A stretch of 64,000 bases of DNA from Chrysoporthe austroafricana (GCA_001051155.2 JYIP02000004.1:2412383-2476382); one strand, 5' to 3'; positions 9,111 through 21,690 are shown, counted from the stretch's first letter. Numbers and translations: made by a program. The notes: generated by a model from the sequence alone, not told the origin.

Positions 9111-10268
9111 TTGAGCAGGATTTGATCATAAGTCGCTACACTTAAACATTGCACCGCTGGGTGTAAGTATACTAGGTATCGTTCAACAAATACCTTTACA
9201 GATTTACTACAACGTCATGCTAATGGGAAGGTGACGAAGATTCTGTCAGCGGCCTGGTCACAGACCTAACCTACCGGGAGTTCAAGCGCAGCTGTACGCG
9301 CAGGCCAGAGCAGCGGAGCTGGGCAGGAAGGGTGCCGTGCGGATCCGGAGTGTCTCGCCGGGAATCGCGGACACGCAGCTGGAGAGGTACGGCGACAAGC
9401 CGGAGACGCTGATGTGGGTTTCTTGGGACTGGATAAGAGGGTAATGCGCCGGGCGGAGGAAACCACAGGCGTGGTGGCTCTCCCGGCCTCGCCCCGACCT
9501 GTGTTCCGCTCTAGCATGGGCGATCTCAGTTCTCTGTGGAAGGGCAAGGGCAGGACTGGCTGAGCACCTGTTGGTGATGTCGACAAGGTAGGCCGGTAAG
9601 GTAGGCCGGCAGATGGCCCGACAGCCAGCTTCCTCTACCTTCACACACTATTGTCCGTTGGAAATATGGACCGCTGGTTCAAGGTAGGGTGGGACATCGT
9701 AATGTCACCTATCGAGCGGAGATATTGTACTGCCTGACCGCCCAGGCTTTCCATAACCCCGTCGTGGGAATCTCGTCCAGCTGGCTGAACCGATCAGACT
9801 GCCCAGCTTTGGATCTCGACCTGACAGAGGCGCCCACAACGCCCTACGTACTGTAAGTCATGAATATCCAAAGCGGGCCCCGGCTTCGCAGGATAAACCC
9901 ACGTCTACGGGGCTGGTGCCGCGGCCGCGAACCCTCGAGACGCCGACTCAGGAGCAGGCTACCGTCTCGTTCGCCATCCGCTGACGGGCATCAGGAGTGA
10001 TTAGTGATTATCTTGATGATAATTTTGGGTCGGAGTCCTGATCTCGGAGGGGCAAAGAGACGTATTGGCGCGTCGAGTCCGAAGATCGGCTTGGTTCCGG
10101 CCGCCCGCGTTGGAGTTCTCTCTCCATATGTCAACTTGGTATATAATCCGGGCTGGACTCGCTGAGGGGTCAGGCCGGATATAACAGACTGCATCGTCTC
10201 AGGGACCGCATCTAGCGCTTTACGTCCCCCGGAAGAAACCTCATCGAAGCCGTCAAGACTTCTCCAGA
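9111..10268. other. Intergenic with gene fragments
   Basis: Apart from a short dehydrogenase-like fragment (9271-9447, listed separately) I see no intact gene. The last few hundred bases are the presumed promoter of the PEP mutase-family gene that starts at 10269. Confidence 0.45.
9271..9447 (+). pseudogene. Short-chain dehydrogenase C-terminal fragment (possible)
   Basis: One plus-strand frame, ending in TAA at 9445-9447, contains ELGRKGAVRIRSVSPGIADT. This closely resembles the segment after the catalytic Tyr/Lys of short-chain dehydrogenases, typically 'AAELGPKGIRVNSVSPGxxDT'. The Rossmann Gly motif, the Tyr-x3-Lys pair and any start codon are missing, so if the resemblance is real this is a truncated relic. 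Chance similarity cannot be excluded for so short a piece. Confidence 0.3.
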
Positions 10269-11380
10269 ATGGCCAACAATGCAGTAGCCAAGCTCCGGGC
10301 GCAGCTCGCGGAGGAGGGCAAGGTGATCGTGTGCCCCGGCGTCCAGGACGGCCTCTCCGCCCGGGTGTGCCTGGACGAGGGGTTCGAGAACCTGTACATG
10401 GTCTGTCGGACGCACACACCCAGGTATCAAGGCAAGGGAGCATAGGGCTTACCGCTCGCCAGACCGGCGCCGGCACGGCCATGTCCGTGCTCGGGATGCC
10501 CGACCTCGGGCTCGCGACGGCCGACGACATGGTCCGGAACGCGGCCATGATCGCCGGCCTGGACCGCGACGTCCCGGTCATCGCGGACGCAGACACGGGC
10601 TACGGCGGGCCCGTCATGGTCGCCAGGACAGTGCGTTCGCCTCCTTCTCCCCCTTCTCCCCCTTCTCCCCTCTCCCTCCCGAGATCCCTCAACCCGCCCT
10701 GCTCTCGACGCTCCCAGCGCGACAAGGAACGCTAACCCGCACGCCCGTCGTCCCCTCCCCAGGTCGAGCGCTACATCCGGGCCGGCGTGGCAGGCCTGCA
10801 CATCGAGGACCAGGTGACGACGAAGCGGTGCGGGCACCTGCAGGGCAAGGAGCTCGTGGACGCGGGGACGTTCGCGGCGCGGATCCGGGCGGCGGCGGCG
10901 GCGCGGGCGGCGTCCGGCGGCGACATCGTCCTCATCGCGCGGACGGACGCGCTGCAGTCGCTCGGGTGGGACGAGGCGGTGCGGCGGCTGCGGCTCGCGG
11001 CGCAGGCGGGCGCCGACGTCGCCTTCCTGGAGGGCATGGGCACGCGGCGACAGGTGCGCGACTGCGCGCGCGCGCTCGCCCCGACGCCCTGTCTGCTCAA
11101 CATGGTCGCCGGCGGGCTCACGCCGCTGGTCTCGGCCGGCGAGGCGCGCGAGATGGGCTACAGGGTCGTCATCTGGCCGTGCTTCGCCATGACCGCCGCG
11201 CTGCTCGCCTACCGGGGGGCCGCCGAGGAGCTCAAGAGTACAGGCATGGTGGCCGACAAGAAGGACGAGGATGGCAAGGTGAAGGGTGGCATAAGGGAGT
11301 GTTTTGAGGTGTGTGGGCTGAGCAGATACGCCGCGTTTGACAAGGAGATGGGCGGCCAGGCTTTTGCCAACGGGGTTTAG
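10269..11380 (+). CDS. Isocitrate lyase/PEP mutase superfamily protein
   Basis: Three exons, 10269-10400, 10463-10630 and 10763-11380, separated by introns of 62 bp (GTCTGT...GCCAG) and 132 bp (GTGCGT...CCCAG), give 305 residues without a frame change. The start ATG gives MANNAVAKLR and the first exon carries the family's 'CPGVQDGLSAR' segment. DADTGYGG at about residues 86-93 holds the metal-binding aspartates. KRCGH at 121-125 matches the K[KR]CGH loop whose cysteine is the catalytic base of the lyases, so C-C bond cleavage (oxaloacetate hydrolase, methylisocitrate- or dimethylmalate-lyase-like) is more likely than phosphonate chemistry. The length is far below that of isocitrate lyase (over 500 residues), and no peroxisomal signal is seen. 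The substrate cannot be decided from sequence. The gene is convergent with ATG1. Confidence 0.88.
10641..10683. repeat. CT-rich repeat inside intron 2 of the PEP mutase-family gene
   Basis: Tandem CCTTCTCCC-like units lie inside the 132-bp intron and explain why it is longer than its neighbours. Confidence 0.75.
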
Positions 11381-12428
11381 GCGGCCGGTGAGGAAAGGTG
11401 TAGTGAGTGATGTCGCTGGAGGCTCTGAGACGAGGCTGCTTATTCTGGACGGCGCTTCTGCCTTCCGTCTTCTTTCTTAAGGCATCCAATCCGACCCAGC
11501 CAGGCATACAAGGCCGTTCAGCCGTCCATGGTATCGCTCGCTGACTGTCATTCGCTCCACAAGCCTTGAGAAGTTATCACACCCAATCTTAAAATAGTAT
11601 TTAAACAATATCACCCGGCCATGTACGAATGATTCTGTCCTCACGACAATGCAGTCGTTGTTCCTGCTCCTATGCCATCACCTATCAAACAGGTATCGCC
11701 CCGTCGGAATTGAGTCGAACAATCCTTGCCCGACCATGACGCCCGTGGTATCCAGGTCAATCAGATCTAATTTATACACACCGCAGCAAAGAGTACAGGA
11801 CAAAGAATGGAGACTAGGTATACCTAGGGAGAATGTGCATTGTCCTTAGCCCCGTCACTCGACGTTCACGAACCCGTGTCTCGTCGTCGGCAGAGTCCAG
11901 CGTGGTCACCTGCTTCGTGGAGCCTAATTCCTATACTCGACGCCGGAAACCCGTCTCTCAATCGCCCTTGCCTAAAGAAAAGCATGTTGTTTGGCCTTGG
12001 GACCTGGTCCAATCTCAAATTTGTCCCCTGGACAAGAAAATCAAAAAAGAATAACGCCCGAACACAGCAAGCTCTCAAATCAAGTCCGACCCCCGTGCTG
12101 TCCTGTGAACCCATGAGTGCCAATCCAACCACCGTCACGCCGAGAACCACGTCAAGCCAGTTATGACGAACAGACAGAAAGACCCTGTTTCAACAAGAAG
12201 CAATTACAAATAATTTTCAACGGAGGCCAGAAAAAGGAGAGGAAAAAAAAACCAGAACACCGTTGGATGAGCTGCCTCCATTATGACAAGCACGCGAAGC
12301 GTGAAGAGAAGGCGGTCAGCTGAGATATGCCCCTGCAGGACTGGTTCCTGTCATGTAAGCCGGACAGGTGAAATCAACCTGTCGCGATGCGCATCGATGC
12401 AATTTCGTTAATCGTGAATTGTGGCCTC
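11381..12428. other. Convergent intergenic region
   Basis: This region holds the 3' ends of the PEP mutase-family gene (+) and ATG1 (-). No further gene is seen. A 37-base imperfect hairpin around 11702-11735 resembles a tRNA T arm but has no matching 5' half (see rejected items). Confidence 0.5.
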
Positions 12429-15400
12429 TTATGAGGTATGAGAAGAAAAGCTTCTTGGAGTTCCGTCACCGCTGCGACGTCGGACGGCGTTCTGCTGCTG
12501 TTGCTGAAGCTTCGTTGCGCTTGCGATCATGCGTAACTTGCCTTTGACCGTGGCAAGTCGACCAGAAATCATGCCTATCACTGCTCGATATTAGCGTAGG
12601 CTTCTCTATACATATCATCATAATAACTCACGCTTCCTGATGGCCTGTTGGTCGTCAGCGTTGATCTCGGAGGTGTCCTCCCGCGGCGTAGTACGCTCGT
12701 CTTTCGAAGACCCCGAAATCCGCCTCTTAGGAAGATCTTCGTCGTTGTCCAAGACCGCTTCAAGCATGCAGATCGCTGTAACGTAGGAGATTTCGCAGCC
12801 CGCGAGGTCCTCATTCGAAATCTCGTCAATTGCTGCTTTGCGACTCATTTCCACGGCCCGGTCGTACATAAGCTTCTCTGCACTGATACCGGGCGTGATG
12901 ACGACGCCGTCGACAGCTGAGCCACCCGCTGTGCCAGCCTCTGCCGAGTGGTTGCTGGGATGGCTAGGGTGCTCCTCGGGCAAATTTCTCTGTGCCTCAA
13001 TAAGTTTCAGACGGACCACCTCAGCCTTCTCCAAGACCTCATTGAAGCGCGAGCGAACCCATTGCACAGCCGAATTGATCCGAGGGGTCAGGTTTTGCGC
13101 ATTGCCGGAGTCGCGGGCCGGCGAATGGCCGCCAGATGCATCCGACCTTGTCCTTCTTGACCACCACAAACTCGCCACGTCCATGGATTTGGCAAGAAGC
13201 GACAAGGCCTTGACATACAGCACCAGCGCCTCTTCCGACAATGAAACAATGGCATCGGGAGTGAGCCCGTCTTCAACCTCAGAAGCTGCCCTGTCCGCCG
13301 GCACACCGCCTAATCCATGGTCCATAGATGGGGTCAGGGGCACGAGTTGCTTGTACTTTACTTCGGCAAAACCGTAGACGACGTCACTCCGTGTGGCGAT
13401 CTCTTCGATGCACTGAGCAACACGGGCATCCTCATCGTACGGTGCGGTTTGCTTTCCATCGCCGATCAGGTTTACAGGAGCCGATGGGGTGGGATAGGTC
13501 GGAAAGGGGCTGTACAGCTGAGGTGGAGAGGCACCTTTGCCAAGGACTGTTGGATTTCTGATGCCGAGAAGACGGAGACTAGCATCCTGAATGGCTTTTG
13601 AGATGTACGAGGTGGTAGCGCTTGGGTTGATATTGAGCGACGACTTGCGCTCGTGAGCATTCGGCCGTCTGCCTTGCGCAATCTGCATGGTACGCGAAGG
13701 CGAAGGTGCAACGGCTCCCGTGACCGAGTCGGGGGCGCCTTGCGTCGTAATTCGCCGCACCATCTGTCCCGACGGAGCAGATTGACCTTGTGCCAGTGAG
13801 GCCATTCGTCCATTGGCGGCCAGCTCATCAGCCAGAGCATTGACAGCGACTTGATTCTTGTCCACAACGACATAGTCACGCTCAAAAGCAATTTCTTGCT
13901 CCGCACTCTCGTGCTCATGCGAGCTTCTTCCGGCTCGACTGCGAGACTGCTCTGCTGTGCTTCCCGAAGAGGCACCCTCGTGAACGACTCTGTTGGCCGA
14001 CGCGTTTGACATTGCACGCCGACGAGCTTCGTACACCGACGGGCGGACTGGAGCTGAAGTTGATGGCACAGCTTGTGCTCGCCGTATGCCCAGGCCTTCC
14101 CCCACCTCCTGGCGCGGGGAATAACTAAGTCTGGGTGACGGGTGGCCAAGCTGTTTCTCGGCCTCTGTAGGGGTGGACAAAGGGGAACGCCTGTATGGCC
14201 TCTCGGCAGGATCCACGGGAGATGAGACTGTATCGCCCCCGCTCAGGTCTTGATCCGCGCCAAAGCGTCGTAGCGATGACTTCCGACTGATCCGGCCCGG
14301 CTCATTGGTCCTGGAAGCAGCTCTGTCTTCTCTGGGCTTTCTCGGCTCCACGGGAGGAGGCAGGTCATCCTCGACGAGTCCCGGTATCTGGCCTGTCACA
14401 ATGTCATGAGTAAAGAAGGCATCGAAACTGATCCGCTCAACGGGACTTCTCTTGAGTAGTGCGCGAATGAGAGTTCTCATCTCCACCGAGAGAACAGTCT
14501 CCCTCGGGAACTTGATCACGTCACCTCCGGCTTCTATCTTGCGGAGGAGCTCGACATGGTTCGTGGCCCGGAAAGGAGCTCGTCCTGCGGCCATCTCGTA
14601 CAAGACGGTTCCCATAGACCACAGGTCGGCCTTGGCATCGTAACGTTCGTAACGCAAGATCTCCGGGGCCATATACAGAGGGGAACCGCAGAGGGTCTCA
14701 GCGAGCGAGGTAGACGGCAACACACGTGCAAAACCAAAGTCTGCCAGCTTCAGCATGGGCAGAGACCGTAGGCCGGCGGCCGGGATGAGACTGTCGTGAC
14801 TGGCGCTGAGGATGGGTCGCTTGTTCTTGTCTTGCTCTCGCCAGACAGGCGATGGGAGCAGCAGAAGGTTCTGGGGCTTGATATCGCGGTGGATCAGGTT
14901 CTTCCCACGCAGGAATTCGAGCGCGCTTGCGAGCTGCTTCAGAAAATGGCGTATTATAACCTCGTTCAGACCGCCGTTTGGGACCCCTGGATACTTCCGT
15001 GCCATGTCCTTGGTGGCTGGATGTGCCGGGAAGAACTCCCTCTTCTTGATGAACAGCGACAGGTCGCCGAGCTCACAATATTCCATCATCAGGTGGATGT
15101 GGGACGGCGTCTCGATACATTCATGTAAGGCGACGATATGAGGATGACGAAGCGTCTCGAGGATCTTAATCTCGGTGTAGAGGTTCTCCTTCACCTTGCC
15201 CTTTAGCTTCCCAAGCTCGACGGATTTAATGGCGACGAAGGCTCCGGTTCTCTGGATAGACAGGACAGTGTCAGTCTGTAGCAGACAAAGGCAACGGCTA
15301 GGACGCGAACAAGTCACAGTGAGTCAACGGTGCTGGGGTCTGTCCTCCTGAAAGAAAGAAGACCCCTGACACGGAGGTATAGGGCCGGAAAAGCAGATGG

Positions 15401-15546
15401 GCGGGTGCAGCGAGCATGCTGACCTTATGAGTCCCCGAATATACAGTAGCGAAGCTGCCCTTCCCGATCTTGGTGCCCACGCTCCATTGCTCCATAGCGT
15501 CGCTGGAAGGGCGGGAGCGCCCTGGCGTGGAGGACTGTGAAGCCAT
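12429..15546 (-). CDS. ATG1: Serine/threonine-protein kinase Atg1 (autophagy initiation)
   Basis: Three minus-strand exons, 15546-15424, 15251-12632 and 12574-12429, join in frame across introns of 172 bp (GTCAGC...TCCAG) and 57 bp (GTGAGT...TGATAG) to give 962 residues. The kinase domain spans about residues 22-325: glycine loop [12 protein letters not shown] lysine, HRDIKPQN (His near 162), DFG near 212 and APE. Atg1 kinases typically carry the same insert before the DFG. The middle is Ser/Pro/Arg-rich and includes RDYVVVDK near 499-506; YVVV is the Atg8-interacting motif known from yeast Atg1. The C-terminal several hundred residues match the Atg13-binding tandem MIT region, and the short last exon supplies its final helix ([14 protein letters not shown]) and a Gln-rich tail. 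Atg1 with Atg13/Atg17 starts autophagosome formation. The start is set by [10 protein letters not shown] just before the kinase domain. Confidence 0.95.
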
Positions 15547-18500
15547 TTCTTCCTGTGGGGGTTGGCGATGGACAGGAAGGTAGCTGTATTGACGTAGCCC
15601 GCGGGCCTAAAAGGAGTAGGAATCGAAGGCCTCTGTCGTTGGCGTCATGTACGCATGTAGGTCGGCTGGTGTTGGGTGAGGAGTGGAGGGATGATGGGCT
15701 GTTCCTGTGCCGAGGAAGAGGTGAGCCTTGAGGGAAGTGGTCAGGAGGGAAGGGAGAAGCAAAAGAAAAAGGAGAAGCGATGGTATTTGGATGATGCTGG
15801 GAGCCCAGGTCGATATAGCAGGGCAACAGCAGGCAAGGATCCGATTCGACGCGAGGCAATGATGCTCGTCGACATGGCAGGTGAGTGACCTCGGCGTGCT
15901 GAGTGCGTAACCGCAACAGAGCAGCAGCAAGGGTGTGGGTACTGCATGGGGATGGGGTGCATTGGTGCGTGCGTACCTTGTCTGGAGCGCTGCAGCAGAA
16001 TGGGGACTAGGGACTAACAGGCAGGGGCCCTAGACAGCGACTAGGGGGTCTGCGGAACGTGAGCCTGCTGGTTGGGATCGTCGCAGGCAGACTCGGCGGC
16101 ACACGACACGGCGCGGTGTGAAGGCGCAGGCGGGGCGGGCCACCTGTAGGTGAAGGCGATGTTGGGTGACGGCCGAGAAGGTGAGGGACGTCGCGAAATC
16201 AGATGACGACGGCGGCGGCGGTGGTGGTGGTGATGATCGACAGGCGCGCAACGGCTGGTGGTGGTTGAGGTCAGGGGCGGGCCTGCGACAGAGGTGTGGG
16301 CGCTCCTGCTGGACTCGTCCTGCTTGTCCCGAGCTGCAGATGTAGATGTACCGCGTAGCCGACCTGGGCACGGCTATCGGGGGCCTTGGGTCGAGGGGAG
16401 GGGAGGACTGGAGGGAGCTCTTGGGGATCGGGACGTGGTGAGGCAGGTAAGCACGGTGAGGTACCTCTCTTATCTGGACGCGAGCCACTGAGATCAACCC
16501 AATGACTCAGACAACGAGAGTGCTCGGGTGAGGTCTCGAGGCCCGGATGCAGGACCAGATGCAGCTCGACGGCCGGAGAGAGCGACGCTTCTTCTATGGG
16601 CGGAGGGAGAACCACCAGGCGATGGAGTCAGATGGAAAGGAAGACGAGCGGATTGTTGGGAGAAGAATAGAGGGTACGGGCGAGATGGATCATCGAAGTC
16701 GATTAGTCACCGACGACGGGGGTCGGGTGCAGAAGCAGCAGGATGACCAGGCGTATCGCTAGCCAGCGCGAATCAGACCTGACAGGTCGACGGATCTCAG
16801 GGGAAGAAAAATAACAATGAAGAGGCCTGATGGCGTGCGAAAATATGGCGGCACGGCGACTGCAGAGGGGGGCCCATACAGATGAGATAGAGAGGCGGGA
16901 GGGGGGGGGGAGACAGAGGGCCAGACGGTCGATGAGGGCGAGGGTGGTGACCCAAGGACTCGTGATGTGATCGAAATGGGCGATGGCCAATGCAACCAAT
17001 ACTCAATCGGACTGGGCCCCTTGCCGCGCTCACTTGAGCAGCGCAGCCCAGCGGGGCCGCCTAGCTTGACCTAACTGCGCCGTCCCACGAGCCCGAGTCC
17101 ATGTCAGCTGGTCGCTCCCAGGTACCGCCTGCTGCCAGCACCAGCAGCTAGCAGCTCGTGGCAGGCTGGGGGACAACACGAAATGGCCCCGCAAGGTCAC
17201 GACGCCGCTGGGAGCTCGCTAGTCGGAATTACCTGCCAGGGACCTGCACTGACGTGACCTGTGCTACGCGGTACCGTGAGCACCTACTTGCCACCATAGC
17301 AGGTGCCCACGGTACCTAAGCACCTAAGCTACAGCCTCGCCCTCTGTCCCCCCTCCGGGGCTCCTCCCAGGAGACGCTGCCACGGCTGCTCACGCCGGCT
17401 CTCCACCAGATCGCCAGCGCCACCTGCAATGCACGCGCAAAGCCCGGAGGCTCCAGAGTGCTCTGGCCAGTGGCACGGTGCAGGGCCCGCCGGCGCGCGC
17501 CATTCGCTGGCGGCAGGACGGCTCGGGCTGGGGCAGATAAGCTGTGCGGTCCCCTAAGCATGCACGGCGACTTGTCGCGGACCCTTCGATAAGCCCTGTG
17601 GCATTCGTGCCAGACCCCGAGCTCCACACCCCTGGAGCTCCAGAAGTGGGCAGGATGCGGGAGCCTCTGCAAGCACTCTACCACGGTTCATGGCACTGTA
17701 ACGCAAGCACGGCGCGTTGCGGAGGCCACGCCCTGCCCGTGCTGGGGGGCGACAGAGCTGCGAGCAGGAGAGCCGGCGGGCCAGCATGGTGAACCAGCAC
17801 GCCGTGCACGCCAAGAAAGCCAGCAGTCCGTCACCGAATGTACCGTACCGATGTACTGTCCTGGGTATGCATACGCATATCCACACATGGTACAGCACGG
17901 ATACATGCCCTGTATGCTATGGGGCAGTTCTGGAGCGACTGGGTAGTGCTCCATCGTCACAACAAAGCAGGCTGGAGCATGAGCTTCTCGTATAGCCGGA
18001 TCCTTCGAGGCGCGCCATAGTCACCGCGCGTCCCTGGCTCGAGGCTGTCGTTTTGACTTTGCTAATGCAACGGACCAGCCGTGGATTTCTTTGTTGCTCA
18101 GCCTGCTCTCGGGTCACCGTGCCCAGGCTACCAATAAAGAAAACCCCCGTCACAAAAGTCCTCCTGTCTACGTCCGTACTCACTCACACAAGTCAACAAC
18201 AACGAGAGCCAGTCCACCGTCCGTCCTCTCCTGCGCCTCGCGATAACGACGCGCCTCGGCTGCGATAACGGAGCCTTTCCCTCCTGGCCTTACGATGCAA
18301 CCCTGTCGTCACCTCGACCTCCAGATGTCCGTCTCACCTCAAAGCACCACCATCAAGGTGCTGAGGACCGTGACGGTGGGCCACCCTCACCATCAACGCC
18401 TCCTAGCTGCAGGCTGATAGCCCCGGCCATGACTCGTTTTCGAGTCGTACGGATCACCTAGCTCGAGAACTGACTTGCGAGGTGCTTCGATGTCATCCAC

Positions 18501-21500
18501 GCCCGGCCAGTGGGTGATCTCGGAACGTCCCATGGCGCCTAGCTCTGCAGCTGCTGTATCAGACCGGGGGAGCGGGTCTCGGTCCTCGCGAGGATAACGC
18601 CATCCCGCTCTTCTCGTCTTGCCATCCCGCGCGCGGTTATGTGAGTGTATGCACCGCAGAACGACGCCCCAGGGTCCTCAGATGGTCTCGACGATGCCGT
18701 AAACCGTCCGCCGGTGTCTGGTCGCGCTCGGCTGTTGCTCTGGGCAGGTCATGCGAGGCGAGGCTCTCTGGGCTAGTCGCCAGCCACGCGTCATGCAGCT
18801 AGGTAGCTATCGACAGCTCCAGGCCTGGTGCGCCTGCATTGGGTGTCTTGCAGCAGCTTCCGGTCCTACACGACGAGGAGCTCGTCGCATCGCTCGGCCC
18901 AGGAGGGTGCCTAGCCGACAACGTCCTCCTTCCGCTCCACTCAAGATGCTGCCTAGCTCTAGCGTGGTGAACTGTTGGCGCATGAGGAACTCTGTCTCTG
19001 GGCAGGTCGCAGTACAACACGGCGGCCTACCACAGGTGCAGATCTCCTCAGATGGGGGACACGCTTTGTGCACCTGTGACAGGCCGATCCGGGATCGATG
19101 CGGCGTAGCTAGCCTCCTTCCTCACTCTGCCAAGCTCCAACCCGGCTTATCAACATGTAAGTGACATCGATAACGTCGCCGCCGCACCAGATAGACTATT
19201 TCCGAGGGGACCGCTTCAACAACAGCTACGGGCCACCAGTCGATACGGATTGACCAACCCGCAGCATGTTGCTTACTACTCCTGGCAGAAGCCAGAATAT
19301 ACTGTGTACTATCTGATGATCAGCCCGCCGCCGGGCGGATGTACTTGTCGTACAGACGGGTCCAACGGTCGAACACTATTAGCCAATTCGAGACCCCGTC
19401 TGACCGTGATCGAGAAGCACCCTACATATTACGTACCTGGTAGCGCGCAAGCCTCCCCCTTTCGTCACACCTACCACACCCTCGCCCAACGGCTTCTCTG
19501 GCTGAACTGTCTTGCATGTCGCCGCTGCAGGACAGCGTGCTCGACTTTATTGGCTCGACCTGCCTCAGCAATTAGTTTCGCTGAGGCATCGAAGTAGTGC
19601 GTTTGGGTCCGCCGCCGGGGCACTAGACCACCACGGGCCCCCTGGTGCCCTGCATGATATATCGGCATCTCACCTGTCTCAGTCCCTGCTGGAGTCATCT
19701 CCTGCAGCCGGGGTCGCGGGCTGAGGATTCGTCCAGACTACTCCCTGCCCGGCATGCCCCCCCTAGCGTCGAAACATGGCGGCCTCGACGCACTTATCAG
19801 AAACAAGGCTGAACACACGGCGAGCCTGTTGGCGCCCAGATGATTCGACATGAGGACACGGCGCGGAGCCAGTCAGTCACCGCCGCCCAGCCAGGACCGA
19901 AGCGTCAAAGCGAGAGGCCGGCACTGGCTGCCCGGTTGGGAGCTCTCGAACCTCCTCTCGGGAGGACGAGGCCAAGCCTCTCTCCTGCTCAGGGCCGAGT
20001 CAGGAACGGACGCGAACTCTATGATGTCCCTCGCGTGGTGTGCGGTTAGTGCGAGCCTCGAGTCATTCTGGGGACCTGGCGGTCTGTGATCTGGCTTTTT
20101 TCTCTGCAGATGACGGACGGCCTGCTCCTTTTTCCCTCACCAGCAAAAAGGAGATGACGGCGCGCCGGGAGGAGATGGTGTGTCACGGAGCGACGGGATA
20201 TGTGTGTGTGGACTTGCCCTCGTGGGCTGGGACGTAGGGGACCGTCTAGACGCTCTGCCGTGTCCACTTGTGGAGCCGGCATATGTGTGGAGCCCTCGGA
20301 GGCGACGCTCAGGGTCCCACATAGTGGCGACAAGCTTCAGCCTGACAACCCGGATAGCCTCTCCGTTGCACCTGGCACCACTCAAACCACCACACGGCAG
20401 GCTCGCACATGCCATCACCAGCGCCCTCCGTGGTCCTGAGAGGCCTGGAGTCAGCGACAGACATAGCCGGACCAGACTCTCCCAACACTATTCCCAGAGG
20501 TCGAATCGTCCTCAGATGCGTTGTCCGCCGTTCATTGATCGAGGCTGCCACCGACCACACCTCCCCTCCCCCCCAACAACTCTGCACTCCCTCCGGCAGG
20601 CACTCGCACGCACAACCATCACCAGATCAGGAACAAGACGCCGCCTGCCAATCGCACGTCCCCCGGACGCGCTTCCCACAGGGACAAAAAGGCGCAATCA
20701 GCGTGCGGGATGCGGCCACCTATGCACGGGGGTGCTCACACCTCGAACAAGCCGGGTGCGGGCGCGGGCGGCGCGCTCACGCGAATGGAGGACCCTGGCT
20801 CGAACGCCCTGCCTCTCGAGATCGATTCCGAGAGCTGATAGGCAGGGTGACCCTCCCTCTTTGCTTCTTTTTATTTTTTTCTACTTTGTTGCAGCTCGGT
20901 GGGTCGTGCCGGCCGGCTGGCTGGTCGTGATGCGCCGTGGACGCATGAGGAGGGGAAGGCCTCCTTGTCGCCCGTTGCGGTATCCCGATCGATGATGTGT
21001 CACAATGCAGAGCAGAGACGCACGTCTGCGGGGGGAGGCTCTGCAGGTCCTTGCTGTCCGTCTGCCTGGCTGGGCCTCACAGCTGCGTGTCCAGCGGTGC
21101 TGGGGTCGTACGGCCTGGGAGGACAAGTTCGCGCCAGGCTGCGGCCGCCCGCCCGCGGCCAAGGAAACACGGCGATCCTTCACGGCAGTGATCTGCTCTC
21201 ATGTGCACTTGTGTGATATCATCTGGTGTTTTGGTTTACGCAAATATCTACCCCCGGCTGCCCGAGGTATATCTTGGTGATGCAAGCATAAGCCGTCCCC
21301 CCCAGACATAGCACCAATCTTGGCTGTCAGCATGGGTTGATTGACCCAGGCAGGCCAGGCCAAGTGGCGTCATGCTTGTTTTGCCCGTTCAGCAGCGCCC
21401 ATATCTAGGACCAGCCCCCCGGAGGACCCTGGCCCAGAGCCGCGGAGCGACAGCCTTGTCGTTCCCAACCTCGCTGCTGAGAAAGATCAATTTCCCCGGA

Positions 21501-21690
21501 TTTTCACATCCCTAGATCCACCTCTTGCATCCTTCCCATCAGCAAGCGAAGCGGTAAACGACTTGTGTGTGTGTGTGTCGCTGGGCTTGCCCCAGTCGTT
21601 CGGCCAGCTTCATAGCTTTGTTTGGCGTCACGGGGTGGACGAGCGCAGCCACGTGGCTCTCCGCGGCTCCCGTCGAGCGGCTGTGCCAGT
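15547..21690. other. Long intergenic region (6.1 kb), promoter of ATG1, no gene seen
   Basis: From 15547 to about 17000 the sequence is likely the ATG1 5' UTR and promoter, with CT/GA-rich stretches and a G run at about 16899-16910. From 17 to 21.7 kb there are many short overlapping frames in all phases, the longest 271 codons at 20180-20995. None has biased codon use, splice logic or family resemblance. GC content stays near that of the rest of the window, so this is not an AT-rich decayed repeat. I see no RNA gene. Confidence 0.5.

Noticed and set aside
11690..11780. tRNA-like sequence on the minus strand (T-arm-like ATTG-TTCGACT-CAAT hairpin extended by GTCGG/CCGAC)
   Set aside because: There is no matching acceptor strand on the 5' side, no D arm with an A box, and no anticodon arm in register. 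Only an isolated hairpin remains.
20180..20995. 271-codon plus-strand ORF
   Set aside because: Arg/Pro/Ser-rich translation typical of GC-rich non-coding DNA, overlapping open frames on both strands, and no motif or splice context.
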